From JAKPUX01 sp964436305 (GTDB taxonomy: Bacteria > Zhuqueibacterota > Zhuqueibacteria > Residuimicrobiales > Residuimicrobiaceae): a stretch of 64,000 nt of DNA. A model generated the notes under the pieces. The model saw nothing but the letters and a program-made list of their open reading frames with translations. It searched no databases and had not been told where the DNA came from. Below, piece by piece: positions 9,495-18,281 of the stretch. Positions within the stretch are counted from its first letter, which is position 1. The number at the start of each line of letters is the position of its first letter. The position numbers and the translations under genes were made by a program. Where the stretch lies: the NCBI GenBank assembly GCA_964436305.1, contig CAYTCI010000011.1, forward strand, positions 1 to 64,000. Reading direction: 5' to 3'.

Positions 9495-10786
9495 TGATGA
9501 CCTATCAGGAAGCGGAAGCCTTTCTGCTCGGGCGGGAGCTCTTCGGCTGGAAGCTGGGGCTGGAGCGGATGACCACCTTTCTCGCCGAGCTGGGGCAACC
9601 GCAGGAGCAATTTGCCACCGTGCATGTCGCCGGGACCAACGGCAAGGGATCGGTCACGGCGATGCTGGCGAGCCTCTTGCGCGAGAGCGGGCTGGCTTGC
9701 GGCATGTACACCTCACCGCATCTGCAGACGCTGCGTGAGCGGATCCGCGTCAATGGCAGCTGGATCGGCGAGGCGGAGGTGGTCCGGCTGGTGGAGCGCT
9801 GGCGGCCTCTGATCGAGTCGCTGCAATGCACCTTTTTCGAGACCATGACCGGCCTGGCCTTCCGTCATTTTGCCGATGCCGGCGTCGATGCAGCGGTCAT
9901 CGAGGTCGGGTTGGGCGGCCGACTCGACGCGACCAATGTCATCACTCCCTTGCTCTCGATCATCACCAACATCGGTTTCGATCATATGGAGCATCTGGGG
10001 GATAGCCTGGCGGCCATCGCGGGGGAGAAGGCGGGAATCATCAAGCCCGCGGTCCCCTGCGTGACCGGATCGCTGCCGCTGGAGGCGGAGCGGGTCATTT
10101 TCGGCCGTGCACAGGAGCTCGGCAGTCCGATTTTGCGGGCGACGCAAGCGGTGCGGGTGCGGGATCTCCATCTTGCGGCAGAGGGGACGCGCTTCACCGC
10201 AGTCACTGCCGGTGCCACCTGGCCGGAGCTTTTCATCCCGCTGCCCGGGCCACATCAGTTGGGCAATGCCAGGACGGTCATCTGTGCAGCGGAACAGCTG
10301 GCCCGGCGGGGTGTGATCCCCTCGCCGCCGCCGCTACCGCGGGCCCTTGCCGCCGTGCACTGGCCGGGGCGCTTCGAATCGATCAGCACGGCGCCCCTGA
10401 TACTGATTGATGTGGCGCACAATCCGGATGGTTTTGCCCGGCAGCGCTGGATGTGGCGCCATTTCTATCCCGGCAGGCCCAGGGCCCTGGTGCTCGGCCT
10501 GGTCAAGGAGAAGGACCTCGATGGGGTGATCCGCGAGCTGCCGGCGGAGGTGGTGATGATTTTTGCTGTGCCGGCTCCGAGCCATCGCGGCCTGCCCGTC
10601 GACGTGCTGACGCGGGCACTGCGGGCGGCCGGGCTGCCGGTCGCCCCCTGTTCTACGGTGCAGGCCGGTGTCGAAGCGGCCTGGAATTGGGCGGCCGCCG
10701 ATCCGGATCGCGTGGTTTGCATCACCGGCTCCCATTATGTGGTCGGTGCGGCGCTGGATGGAATAAAGGGCTTGACAAAATCGTGA
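9494..10786 (+). CDS. folC: bifunctional folylpolyglutamate synthase / dihydrofolate synthase
   Basis: ATP-dependent Mur-ligase-family enzyme that adds glutamate to dihydropteroate or tetrahydrofolate. 430 residues. P-loop GTNGKGS at about residues 47-53, TSPHLQTLRERI next to it, the EVGLGGRLDATNV motif near residue 138, HMEHLGDSLAAIAGEKAGI near residue 162 and the C-terminal DVAHNPDG near residue 306. The ATG overlaps the stop of the propeller gene; a second in-frame ATG follows at 9497. It ends the first operon-like run. A good promoter for the next gene overlaps its last codons. Confidence 0.95.
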   Translation: MMTYQEAEAFLLGRELFGWKLGLERMTTFLAELGQPQEQFATVHVAGTNGKGSVTAMLASLLRESGLACGMYTSPHLQTLRERIRVNGSWIGEAEVVRLVERWRPLIESLQCTFFETMTGLAFRHFADAGVDAAVIEVGLGGRLDATNVITPLLSIITNIGFDHMEHLGDSLAAIAGEKAGIIKPAVPCVTGSLPLEAERVIFGRAQELGSPILRATQAVRVRDLHLAAEGTRFTAVTAGATWPELFIPLPGPHQLGNARTVICAAEQLARRGVIPSPPPLPRALAAVHWPGRFESISTAPLILIDVAHNPDGFARQRWMWRHFYPGRPRALVLGLVKEKDLDGVIRELPAEVVMIFAVPAPSHRGLPVDVLTRALRAAGLPVAPCSTVQAGVEAAWNWAAADPDRVVCITGSHYVVGAALDGIKGLTKS

Positions 10787-10800
10787 AGTTTTAATAAATT
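10772..10800 (+). promoter_or_regulatory. candidate sigma-70 promoter for the ATPase gene at 10933
   Basis: TTGACA at 10772-10777, a 17-base spacer and TAAATT at 10795-10800. It overlaps the end of folC and leaves a leader of about 125 bases before the TTG start at 10933. The same -10 hexamer and spacing recur at 40883, 42934 and, on the other strand, 35696. Confidence 0.7.
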
Positions 10801-10932
10801 AAGGCGAAGTCAATCCTGCTTTGCCCCATAATAACACGCCCTGATCTTCAATTTTCCTCATAGATAGAGCACATCCTTATCGCTTGAAGCGAGAATCACC
10901 CACAATCGAATACCCAACTCCGGAGCATACTC

Positions 10933-12033
10933 TTGGCAAAGGTCCAGCTGGACAAGGTGAGCAAGGTCTTTGAGCATCAAGTCAAAGCGGTTGATGCGGT
11001 CGATATCGAGATCAAGGACAAGGAATTTATCGTTCTGGTAGGCCCGTCGGGGTGCGGCAAATCGACGACGCTGCGCATGATTGCCGGGCTGGAGGAGATC
11101 AGCTCGGGCGAGATCCGCATCGGCGAGCGTGTGGTTAATGAGGTGCCGCCCAAAGACCGTGATATTGCCATGGTCTTTCAGAATTACGCACTCTATCCGC
11201 ATATGACGGTATTCGAAAACATGGCCTTTGGCCTGAAGCTGCGCAAGTATCCCAAAGAGGAGATTGCCCAGCGCGTCAAGGAGGCGGCGGAAATTCTCAG
11301 CATCGAGGATCTCCTCGAGCGCAAACCCAAACAGCTCTCCGGTGGCCAGCGCCAGCGGGTGGCCGTCGGCCGTGCCATTGTGCGCAAGCCCCAGGTCTTT
11401 CTCTTTGATGAACCCCTTTCCAATCTCGACGCCAAACTGCGGGTGCAGATGCGCACCGAGATCTCCAAGCTGCACACCCGGCTCGAAACGACGATGATCT
11501 ACGTCACCCACGACCAGGTCGAGGCGATGACCATGGGCGATCGCATCGTGGTGATGAAGGATGGCCGCGTGCAGCAGATCGATACGCCGATGAATCTGTA
11601 CGATGCACCGGTCAACAAGTTCGTCGCCGGTTTCATCGGCAGCCCGGCGATGAATTTTATCCCGGGGGAGATCGTGCGTGAGGAGGGACTCTGGTTCCGT
11701 GCGGGCGAGATGAAGCTGCGCATTCCCGACAGCCGGAGCGAGCGCCTCGACCCGCATCTCGGGAAGAAACTCATCCTCGGCGTCCGGCCGGAGGATTTGA
11801 GTGAATATGACACGGCGGCCAGGCCCCTTGCGGAGTGCAGTGCCTCCTGCCGGGTCGAAGTGGTCGAGCCCATGGGCAACGAGATTTTTGTCTATCTCGC
11901 CAATGGGGCCAATACCCTGGTGGCGCGGATGAACGTCCAGGCACGGCCGATCGTGAGCGCGGAGTACCGGGTTCTGTTCGATATGGACAAGGCGCATTTT
12001 TTCCTGGCGGAGAGCGAAGCGGCTATCCTCTGA
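10933..12033 (+). CDS. sugar ABC transporter ATPase of the MalK/UgpC/MsmX type (orphan)
   Basis: 366-residue ATPase that energises carbohydrate importers at the inner membrane. Walker A GPSGCGKST at residues 37-45, Q-loop in MVFQNYALYPHM, signature LSGGQRQRVAVGRAI, Walker B FLFDEPLSNLDAKLR, H-loop YVTHDQ, then the OB-type TOBE/MalK regulatory domain from about residue 240. TTG start preceded by CGGAG seven bases upstream. It has its own promoter, and neither permease nor sugar-binding protein genes are adjacent, so it may be shared by several importers as described for MsmX. The exact sugar cannot be inferred. Confidence 0.92.
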   Translation: MAKVQLDKVSKVFEHQVKAVDAVDIEIKDKEFIVLVGPSGCGKSTTLRMIAGLEEISSGEIRIGERVVNEVPPKDRDIAMVFQNYALYPHMTVFENMAFGLKLRKYPKEEIAQRVKEAAEILSIEDLLERKPKQLSGGQRQRVAVGRAIVRKPQVFLFDEPLSNLDAKLRVQMRTEISKLHTRLETTMIYVTHDQVEAMTMGDRIVVMKDGRVQQIDTPMNLYDAPVNKFVAGFIGSPAMNFIPGEIVREEGLWFRAGEMKLRIPDSRSERLDPHLGKKLILGVRPEDLSEYDTAARPLAECSASCRVEVVEPMGNEIFVYLANGANTLVARMNVQARPIVSAEYRVLFDMDKAHFFLAESEAAIL

Positions 12034-12255
12034 TCCTTCCCTGAACCGTTCATCCTCTCCTCAATCTCCCTGTCCGGTAATTTTTTCCTGGCATAAAGCT
12101 GTTGGTCCGGTGGTGGGTGGTGATTCCCCGGGGGTAGCCAAAGTCCAGGGCCTCCATTCTGATGTGCTGCCCTTGCACCCAGTGTGCCGCTGAATTCCCT
12201 GATGTGAACATCGCAAGCAAAGACCCTACTTACTACTATTTATCATGAGGTTTCA
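12034..12255 (+). other. intergenic leader before rho
   Basis: A 222-base gap. The last 25 bases contain an A+T-rich stretch and a weak GAGG before the rho ATG. I find no convincing -35/-10 pair, riboswitch core or terminator. Rho is often controlled through its own leader, which would fit an untranslated region here, but no structure stands out by eye. Confidence 0.3.
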
Positions 12256-13503
12256 ATGGATATTGCTGAACTCAAGGCGCGGAAAATTGCCGAGCTGAAC
12301 AAGCTGGCCCAGGACATGGGCGTCACCGGCTGTACCGGTCTGCGCAAATCGGAGCTGATCTTCAAGATACTTGAAGAACAGACCAAAAAAGAGGGGCTCA
12401 TCTTCGCCGAAGGGGTCCTCGAGGTGCTGCCCGACGGCTACGGCTTTCTGCGCTCGCCCGATTTCAATTACCTGCCCGGTCCGGACGACATCTATGTCTC
12501 CCCCTCGCAGATCAAGCGCTTTGGCCTGCGCACCGGCGACACGGTCTCCGGCCAGATCCGGCCGCCCAAGGAGAATGAGCGCTTTTTCGCCCTGCTCAAG
12601 GTCGAGGCGGTCAATTTCGAGAATCCGGAAGAGGCCAAAAGCATCATCCTCTTCGACAACCTGACGCCGCTCTATCCCCACGACCGCATCGAGCTGGAAA
12701 CGACGGCGGGCGAGATGTCGATGCGCATCATGAACCTGCTCACCCCCATCGGCAAGGGCCAGCGCGGTCTGATCGTCGCCCAGCCCAAAACCGGTAAAAC
12801 CACCCTGCTGCAAAAGATCGCCAACGCCATCTCCACCAACCACCCCGAAATGAAGCTGATCGTCCTCCTCATCGACGAACGTCCCGAAGAAGTCACCGAT
12901 ATGGAGCGCTCGGTCAACGCGGAGGTGATCAGCTCGACCTTTGACGAGCCCGCCGAGCGCCATGTCCAGGTCTCCGATATGGTGCTGGAGAAGGCCAAAC
13001 GACTGGTCGAGTATGGCCAGGATGTCTGCATCCTGCTCGACAGCATCACCCGTCTTGCCCGTGCGCACAACGCTGTCGTGCCCCACAGCGGCAAGATCCT
13101 CTCCGGTGGTGTCGACGCCAACGCCCTGCATCGCCCGAAACGTTTCTTCGGCGCCGCCCGCAATATCGAGGAGGGAGGCAGTTTGACCATCATCGCCACC
13201 GCCCTGATTGACACCGGCAGCCGTATGGACGAGGTCATCTTTGAAGAGTTCAAGGGGACGGGCAACATGGAGCTGGTGCTGGACCGCCGCATATCGGATC
13301 GCCGCATCTTCCCCTCCATTGACGTCAACCGCTCCGGCACGCGCAAGGAAGAGCTCCTGCTCGGCGACCTGGAGCTGAACCGCGTCTGGATTCTGCGCAA
13401 GCTGCTGGCCGAACTGGCGCCGGTGGAGGCGATGGAATTCCTTCTCTCGAAGATGCAGGGGACCAAGTCCAACAAGCAGTTTTTGGACTCAATGAATATG
13501 TAA
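12256..13503 (+). CDS. rho: transcription termination factor Rho
   Basis: Hexameric RNA-dependent ATPase that ends transcription at Rho-dependent sites. 415 residues. N-terminal Rho_N helix bundle (residues 1-45), cold-shock-like RNA-binding domain (GVLEVLPDGYGFLRSPDFNY near residue 53), Walker A PKTGKTT near residue 177, Walker B VCILLDSITRLARAHN near residue 256, and the R-loop and Q-loop region (GGVDANALHRPKRFFGAARN). No large insertion in the RNA-binding domain, unlike Actinobacteria or some Bacteroidota. Stands alone with an untranslated gap upstream and its own downstream promoter for rpmE. Confidence 0.97.
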   Translation: MDIAELKARKIAELNKLAQDMGVTGCTGLRKSELIFKILEEQTKKEGLIFAEGVLEVLPDGYGFLRSPDFNYLPGPDDIYVSPSQIKRFGLRTGDTVSGQIRPPKENERFFALLKVEAVNFENPEEAKSIILFDNLTPLYPHDRIELETTAGEMSMRIMNLLTPIGKGQRGLIVAQPKTGKTTLLQKIANAISTNHPEMKLIVLLIDERPEEVTDMERSVNAEVISSTFDEPAERHVQVSDMVLEKAKRLVEYGQDVCILLDSITRLARAHNAVVPHSGKILSGGVDANALHRPKRFFGAARNIEEGGSLTIIATALIDTGSRMDEVIFEEFKGTGNMELVLDRRISDRRIFPSIDVNRSGTRKEELLLGDLELNRVWILRKLLAELAPVEAMEFLLSKMQGTKSNKQFLDSMNM

Positions 13504-13517
13504 GGCAAAGGTTTTTC

Positions 13518-13546
13518 TTGCTTTTGCCGATCCGTTTTCGTATATT
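13518..13546 (+). promoter_or_regulatory. candidate sigma-70 promoter for rpmE
   Basis: TTGCTT at 13518-13523, 17-base spacer, TATATT at 13541-13546. It lies directly after the rho stop and places the transcript start about 35-40 bases before the rpmE TTG. Confidence 0.6.
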
Positions 13547-13590
13547 TTCGATTGCAAATTTCCCTAAAATCACGAACCGGAGGATATACA

Positions 13591-13803
13591 TTGAAAAAGG
13601 GCATTCATCCCAAATATGACGTCAGCACCGTCTCGTGCGCCTGCGGCCATTCTTTCAAGGTGCGTACCACGGTGGGTGACCAAAAGCTGGATATCTGCTC
13701 CAACTGCCATCCCTTCTTCACGGGCAAGCAGAAGCTGCTGGATACTGCGGGCCGCGTTGAGCAGTTCCGCCGTCGTTACAATCTGCCTAACAAGCAGTCC
13801 TAG
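13591..13803 (+). CDS. rpmE: 50S ribosomal protein L31
   Basis: 70-residue large-subunit protein of the zinc-binding (C+) type: CAC near residue 17 and CSNC near residue 37 supply four cysteines, and the HPFFTGKQK motif is diagnostic. Start is TTG with GGAGG ten bases upstream; an upstream ATG in frame at 13552 would add 13 residues not found in the family and has no ribosome site. Own promoter upstream and a strong terminator downstream make it monocistronic. Confidence 0.95.
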   Translation: MKKGIHPKYDVSTVSCACGHSFKVRTTVGDQKLDICSNCHPFFTGKQKLLDTAGRVEQFRRRYNLPNKQS

Positions 13804-13822
13804 CACCCTTTTCAGACGACAT

Positions 13823-13867
13823 AAAACGGAAGATATCCCGCCACTGCGGCGGGACTTCCGTTTTTTT
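13823..13867 (+). terminator. intrinsic terminator after rpmE
   Basis: Two stacked stems, ACGGAAG/CTTCCGT (13826-13832 with 13855-13861) and CCCGCC/GGCGGG (13837-13842 with 13848-13853), followed by a run of seven T. Confidence 0.9.
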
Positions 13868-13896
13868 ATTTTTTAACCCAGGCAGGAACCGCTTTC

Positions 13897-14823
13897 ATGA
13901 ATGAACCGGAATCTTTGGCTGTTGGCGGTCAAGCGATCATCGAAGGGGTGATGATGCGCGGCAGCGACCGCATCGCCATGGCCGTGCGCAAACCCGACGG
14001 TAATATCGCCCTGAAATGCACGCCCTTTATCTCCATCGTCAAACGCTGGAAGGTGCTCAATCTGCCGATCTTGCGCGGCGGCATCCTCCTCATCGAATCC
14101 CTGCTGCTGGGGGTCAAGGCCCTCAATTTTTCCGGGGATATCGCCATGGCCGAGGAGGCGCAAGCGGGTACAGCCAGGGCGGAAAAAAGCCGCTGGAACG
14201 ATATCTGGATGGGGCTGACCCTCCTCTTTTCGCTCGCCCTCGGCATCGCCTTTTTCTTTTATCTGCCGCTGGTCCTCACCGATCTGCTCGGGCTGCAGAG
14301 CGGCTGGGCCTTCAATCTGGTCGATGGTGCGCTGCGCCTGCTCCTCTTCCTTGGCTATATCTATCTGATCTCCAAGTGGAAGGAGATCCGGCGGGTCTTT
14401 GAGTATCATGGTGCCGAGCATAAATCCATCTTCGCCCATGAGAACCATCAGCCCCTGACCCCGGCGGGCGCCCAGCCCTTCACGACCCTGCACCCGCGCT
14501 GCGGCACGAGCTTTCTCCTCATCGTCATGGTCGTCAGCGTGCTGGTCTTCATGCTGCTCGGCAAGCCGGAGTCGCTGGCCGATCGCCTGATTCGCATTGC
14601 CTTCGTGCCGGTCATCGGCGGGATCAGCTATGAGCTGATCAAGTTGTCAGCCAGGGCCGCCCGCAATCCCTTTTTCCGCATCTTCATCCTGCCCGGACTC
14701 TGGTTGCAAAAGATCACGACCAACGAGCCGGACGAGCAGCAGCTGGAGGTGGCCATGGTCGCCCTGCGCTGCGCCATCGGCGAGGAGTTCCAGGTGGGGC
14801 CGTCGGCAGTTGAATTGGTTTGA
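13897..14823 (+). CDS. DUF1385 family membrane protein
   Basis: 308-residue protein of the DUF1385 (YqhQ-like) family. Begins with the family hallmark VGGQAIIEGVMMRG near residue 9 and has about four membrane helices: two around residues 108-152, one near 205-225 and one near 230-260. The central EYHGAEHKSIFAHE and TLHPRCGTSF motifs (residues 170-205) contain conserved His, Glu and Cys residues that look like a metal-binding or enzymatic centre in the membrane. It precedes prfA with a 4-base overlap of frames, an arrangement seen in many bacteria. Molecular function unknown. Confidence 0.9.
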   Translation: MNEPESLAVGGQAIIEGVMMRGSDRIAMAVRKPDGNIALKCTPFISIVKRWKVLNLPILRGGILLIESLLLGVKALNFSGDIAMAEEAQAGTARAEKSRWNDIWMGLTLLFSLALGIAFFFYLPLVLTDLLGLQSGWAFNLVDGALRLLLFLGYIYLISKWKEIRRVFEYHGAEHKSIFAHENHQPLTPAGAQPFTTLHPRCGTSFLLIVMVVSVLVFMLLGKPESLADRLIRIAFVPVIGGISYELIKLSARAARNPFFRIFILPGLWLQKITTNEPDEQQLEVAMVALRCAIGEEFQVGPSAVELV

Positions 14824-14837
14824 AAGAGGACCTGGCC

Positions 14838-15905
14838 GTGAAAGAAAAGCTCGAAGCGATTGCCGCCCGACATGAGCAGGTGCAAAAGCAGCTCAGCGAT
14901 CCGGAGGTGCTGGCCAAACCGCAAATGCTGCGCGATCTGGCCAAGGAGGAGGCGGATCTTTCGGAGATCGTCGCGACCTATCAGCGCTATCTCAAGGTCG
15001 AAAAGGACATGGCGGGGGATGAAAAGGTCATTCATGACAATGAAGAGGCCGAGCTGGTCGAGATGGCCCGCGCCGAACTGGATGAGCTGCGCGGCGAGCT
15101 GGCCACCCTCGAGGAAAAGCTCAAATGGCTGCTGATCCCCAAGGATCCCCAGGACGCGCGCGATGCGATCATCGAGATTCGCGCCGGCACCGGCGGGGAT
15201 GAAGCGGGCCTTTTCGCCGGCGATCTCTTCCGCATGTACCAGTACTATGCCGAACGTCAGGGCTGGAAACTCGAGGTGATGAGCGCCAACGCCCAGGGCA
15301 TTGGTGGCTTCCGCGAGGTGATCTTTTCGCTTGCCGGCAAGGATGTTTACGGCAAGATGAAGTATGAAGGCGGCGTGCACCGGGTGCAACGGGTGCCGCA
15401 GACCGAAGCGAGCGGCCGCATCCACACCTCGGCCGCATCCGTGGCGGTCCTGCCCGAAGCCGAAGAGATCGATGTGGAGATCAACCCCAATGACCTGCGC
15501 ATCGATGTCTTCCGCTCCTCCGGCCCTGGCGGCCAGAGCGTCAACACCACCGATTCGGCGGTGCGCGTGACCCATTTGCCCACCGGACTGGTGGTGAGCT
15601 GCCAGGATGAAAAATCACAGCACAAGAACAAGGCCAAAGCCCTCAAGGTGCTGCGGGCGCGTCTCTACGATCTGGCGCTCGAGGAGGAGCAGGCCAAGTT
15701 GACCGCGACCCGGCGCTCGATGGTCAGCACGGGCGACCGCAGCGCCAAGATCCGCACCTATAATTTCCCGCAGAACCGGGTGACGGATCATCGCATCGGC
15801 CTGACGCTCTATCAACTGGAGGGGGTGCTGGCCGGCCATATCGATGAGTTCATCGAGCAGTTGCAGATCGCCGATCGTACCGAGATGCTCAAGGTCATGA
15901 ATTAG
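14838..15905 (+). CDS. prfA: peptide chain release factor 1
   Basis: 355-residue RF1 that reads UAA/UAG and triggers peptide release. GGQ motif in SSGPGGQSVN near residue 230, preceded by the domain with EIRAGTGGDEAGLF near residue 110 and the HRVQRVPQTEASGRIHTSAASVA segment. I chose GTG 14838, which has AAGAGGA seven bases upstream; TTG 14820 is in frame but overlaps the previous stop and would add six residues. Followed by prmC, which methylates the Gln of GGQ, so the pair is functionally linked. Confidence 0.96.
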   Translation: MKEKLEAIAARHEQVQKQLSDPEVLAKPQMLRDLAKEEADLSEIVATYQRYLKVEKDMAGDEKVIHDNEEAELVEMARAELDELRGELATLEEKLKWLLIPKDPQDARDAIIEIRAGTGGDEAGLFAGDLFRMYQYYAERQGWKLEVMSANAQGIGGFREVIFSLAGKDVYGKMKYEGGVHRVQRVPQTEASGRIHTSAASVAVLPEAEEIDVEINPNDLRIDVFRSSGPGGQSVNTTDSAVRVTHLPTGLVVSCQDEKSQHKNKAKALKVLRARLYDLALEEEQAKLTATRRSMVSTGDRSAKIRTYNFPQNRVTDHRIGLTLYQLEGVLAGHIDEFIEQLQIADRTEMLKVMN

Positions 15906-15910
15906 GGCCG

Positions 15911-16819
15911 GTGATGGCGGAGAACGCGGGCGCAAGAGTCTGGACGGTGCTCCAGCTGATCCAGTGGAGCAGCGATTATCTTGGCGGCAAGGGATTCAGC
16001 AATGGCCGGTTGCTTGTGGAGCGGCTGCTGGCCCACCTGCTGCGGCTGCGCCGCGTCGATCTCTATCTGCAGTTCGACCGGCCGCTGGAGGCGGGCGAGC
16101 TGGCGCAGTACAAGGCGCTCTTTTTACGCCTGGTGGCCCATGAACCGCTGCAATATCTGCTCGGCGAGACCGAGTTCATGTCGCTTAGGATCCTGGTGGG
16201 GCCGGGCGCACTGATCCCCCGCCCGGAGACCGAGCTGCTGGTCGAGAAGGCGATCGAGCGGGGCCGGGTGATGCTCACGAAACAGGAGAGCCTGCGGATC
16301 ATCGATCTCGGCACCGGCACGGGTTGCATCGCCATCGCCCTGGCCGAGGCGCTGCCGCAAGCCACCGTGACTGCGCTGGACAAATCGCCGGCGGCACTGG
16401 AATGGGCGCAGAAGAACCGCGACCTGCATGGTCTCGGCAGCCGGATCACTCTGGTACAGCAGGATCTGACGGCGCCGCTGCGGCCGGAATGGCCGGGCGC
16501 ATTCGATCTGGCCGTCACCAATCCGCCCTACATCCGCGAGGCTGACTGGCAAGAACTGGATCCCGAAATCCGCGATCATGAGCCGCGCGAAGCCCTCCTC
16601 GGGGGGGCGGATGGACTGGCCGTCTATGGCCGTCTGGCCCGGCAGCTGCCCCTGCTGCTGCGGGAGGGCGGCGAGGCGTTGATCGAGATCGGCGATGGCA
16701 TGGCCACGGCGGTTGGCGAGCTCTTTAAAACAGGCTTTGAGAACGTCGAATTGTTTCATGATCTGGCTGGCAAGGAACGACTTGTGCACCTCTTCTCTCC
16801 AGGAGGAAACCATGAATGA
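15911..16819 (+). CDS. prmC: release factor glutamine methyltransferase
   Basis: SAM-dependent methyltransferase that modifies the GGQ glutamine of RF1/RF2. About 302 residues. N-terminal helical domain, then DLGTGTGCIAIALAE (SAM motif I) near residue 136, and the catalytic NPPYIRE motif near residue 203. GTG at 15911 or ATG at 15914 are both possible. It begins five bases after prfA and overlaps the next ATG by eight bases. Confidence 0.95.
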   Translation: MMAENAGARVWTVLQLIQWSSDYLGGKGFSNGRLLVERLLAHLLRLRRVDLYLQFDRPLEAGELAQYKALFLRLVAHEPLQYLLGETEFMSLRILVGPGALIPRPETELLVEKAIERGRVMLTKQESLRIIDLGTGTGCIAIALAEALPQATVTALDKSPAALEWAQKNRDLHGLGSRITLVQQDLTAPLRPEWPGAFDLAVTNPPYIREADWQELDPEIRDHEPREALLGGADGLAVYGRLARQLPLLLREGGEALIEIGDGMATAVGELFKTGFENVELFHDLAGKERLVHLFSPGGNHE

Positions 16820-18191
16820 GGGTATTTTTCGCGAATATGATATCCGTGGTGTCGTCAGAACGGACCTGACCAATGAGGTTGCTTACAATATTGGCCGGGC
16901 CTACGGCACCTGGATGAGCAAGCGGGGGCACAAACGGATCGCGGTCGGGCACGACGTGCGCCTCACCTCGCCGCATCTCGCCAAACTTTTCATCGACGGG
17001 GTGTTGACCACCGGGCTGGATGTCCTGATGGTCGGGGAGGTGATGACCCCTGTCCTCTACTTCGCCATCCTCCACCTCAAGGTTGATGGTGGGGTGATGA
17101 TCACCGGCAGCCACAATCCCATCGAGTATAACGGCTTCAAGATGTGTGAAGGCCTCGCCCCGATCTACGGTGCGGAGATCCAGGAGTTGAAGCAGATCAT
17201 CCGCAAGAATGCCTTTATCCGCACCAGCAGCGGCCATGTCACCAATCAGGAGATCTACCCCGCCTACCTGGAGATGATGCGCAGCAAATTTCACTTCGCG
17301 CGCAAGCTCAAGGTGGTGATCGATGCCGGCAATGGCGCCGCCGGTCCGGTTGCACCGGAATTGTGGAGCAGCCTCGGGGTGGAGGTCGTTCCTCTTTATT
17401 GCGATCCGGACGGCCACTTTCCCAACCATCTTCCCGATCCGACGGTGCCCAAATTCATGCAGGATTTGCGGCAGCTGGTCCTGGCCGAAAAGGCAGATCT
17501 CGGGATCGGCTATGATGGCGATGCCGACCGGGTGGGGATCGTCGACGACCGGGGCCGGCTGGTTTATGCCGATGCCCTTATGGCCCTCCTCAGCCGCGGG
17601 GTGCTGGCCAACCATCCGGGCAGCACGATCCTGTTTGACGTCAAATGTTCACAGCTGCTTCCCGAAGAGATCAGCCGGCTCGGCGGCATGCCGCTGATGT
17701 ACAAGACCGGCCACTCCTTGCTCAAGGCCAAAATGAAAGAGCTGCATGCGCCCTTCGCCGGTGAGATGTCCGGCCACCTCTTTTTTGCCGACGAGTTTTT
17801 CGGTTTCGATGACGGGCTCTACGCCTCTGGTCGCCTCATGCAGCTGCTGGCCGAAAGCCCCCTCCCCTTCTCGGCCCTGGCCGACCAGCTGCCGGCCTTT
17901 GTCTCCACGCCGGAGATCCGCGTCGAATGCGCCGACAGTGAAAAATTCAGGGTCATCGAGGAGATGGTCAGGACCTTCAGCGCGGAGCATGAAACCATCA
18001 CCATCGACGGCGCCCGCGTGCTCTTCGGTGACGGCTGGGGGTTGATTCGCGCTTCCAACACCCAGCCGGTCCTGGTCCTGCGCTTCGAGGCCCGCAGCAA
18101 GCAGCGCCTGGCCGAAATCATCGCCATATTTCGCAAGGAAATGGACAAGTTTCCCGCCATCGTCTTCGATCCCGACGAGCTGGCAGGATAG
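16812..18191 (+). CDS. phosphomannomutase/phosphoglucomutase
   Basis: 459-residue alpha-D-phosphohexomutase (ManB/AlgC type) that interconverts hexose 1- and 6-phosphates for polysaccharide and LPS precursors. Seen: IFREYDIRGVV at the N-terminus, active-site phosphoserine loop TGSHNPIEYNG near residue 98, metal loop GYDGDADRVGIVD near residue 234, sugar loop GEMSGHLFF near residue 316, and the phosphate-binding RASNTQPVLVLRFEA near residue 412. AGGAGG precedes the ATG, within the end of prmC. A perfect terminator follows the stop. Confidence 0.93.
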   Translation: MNEGIFREYDIRGVVRTDLTNEVAYNIGRAYGTWMSKRGHKRIAVGHDVRLTSPHLAKLFIDGVLTTGLDVLMVGEVMTPVLYFAILHLKVDGGVMITGSHNPIEYNGFKMCEGLAPIYGAEIQELKQIIRKNAFIRTSSGHVTNQEIYPAYLEMMRSKFHFARKLKVVIDAGNGAAGPVAPELWSSLGVEVVPLYCDPDGHFPNHLPDPTVPKFMQDLRQLVLAEKADLGIGYDGDADRVGIVDDRGRLVYADALMALLSRGVLANHPGSTILFDVKCSQLLPEEISRLGGMPLMYKTGHSLLKAKMKELHAPFAGEMSGHLFFADEFFGFDDGLYASGRLMQLLAESPLPFSALADQLPAFVSTPEIRVECADSEKFRVIEEMVRTFSAEHETITIDGARVLFGDGWGLIRASNTQPVLVLRFEARSKQRLAEIIAIFRKEMDKFPAIVFDPDELAG

Positions 18192-18206
18192 TGCGGTATG
18201 CTGGAG

Positions 18207-18238
18207 CGGCCCGAAGGAGATTCGGGCCGTTCTGTTTT
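18207..18238 (+). terminator. intrinsic terminator after the phosphohexomutase gene
   Basis: Perfect 9-bp stem CGGCCCGAA/TTCGGGCCG (18207-18215 with 18221-18229), five-base loop, then TTCTGTTTT. It lies inside an in-frame extension of the next gene (ATG 18198), which argues that rnr starts later. Confidence 0.85.
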
Positions 18239-18281
18239 GGCCCCTCCCGCATCGGCAGGGCCGGAAAGAGAGGATGCATCG

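Noticed and set aside
12034..12255. GC-rich segments before rho considered as riboswitch or tRNA
   Set aside because: No cloverleaf, T-loop or known aptamer core could be built.
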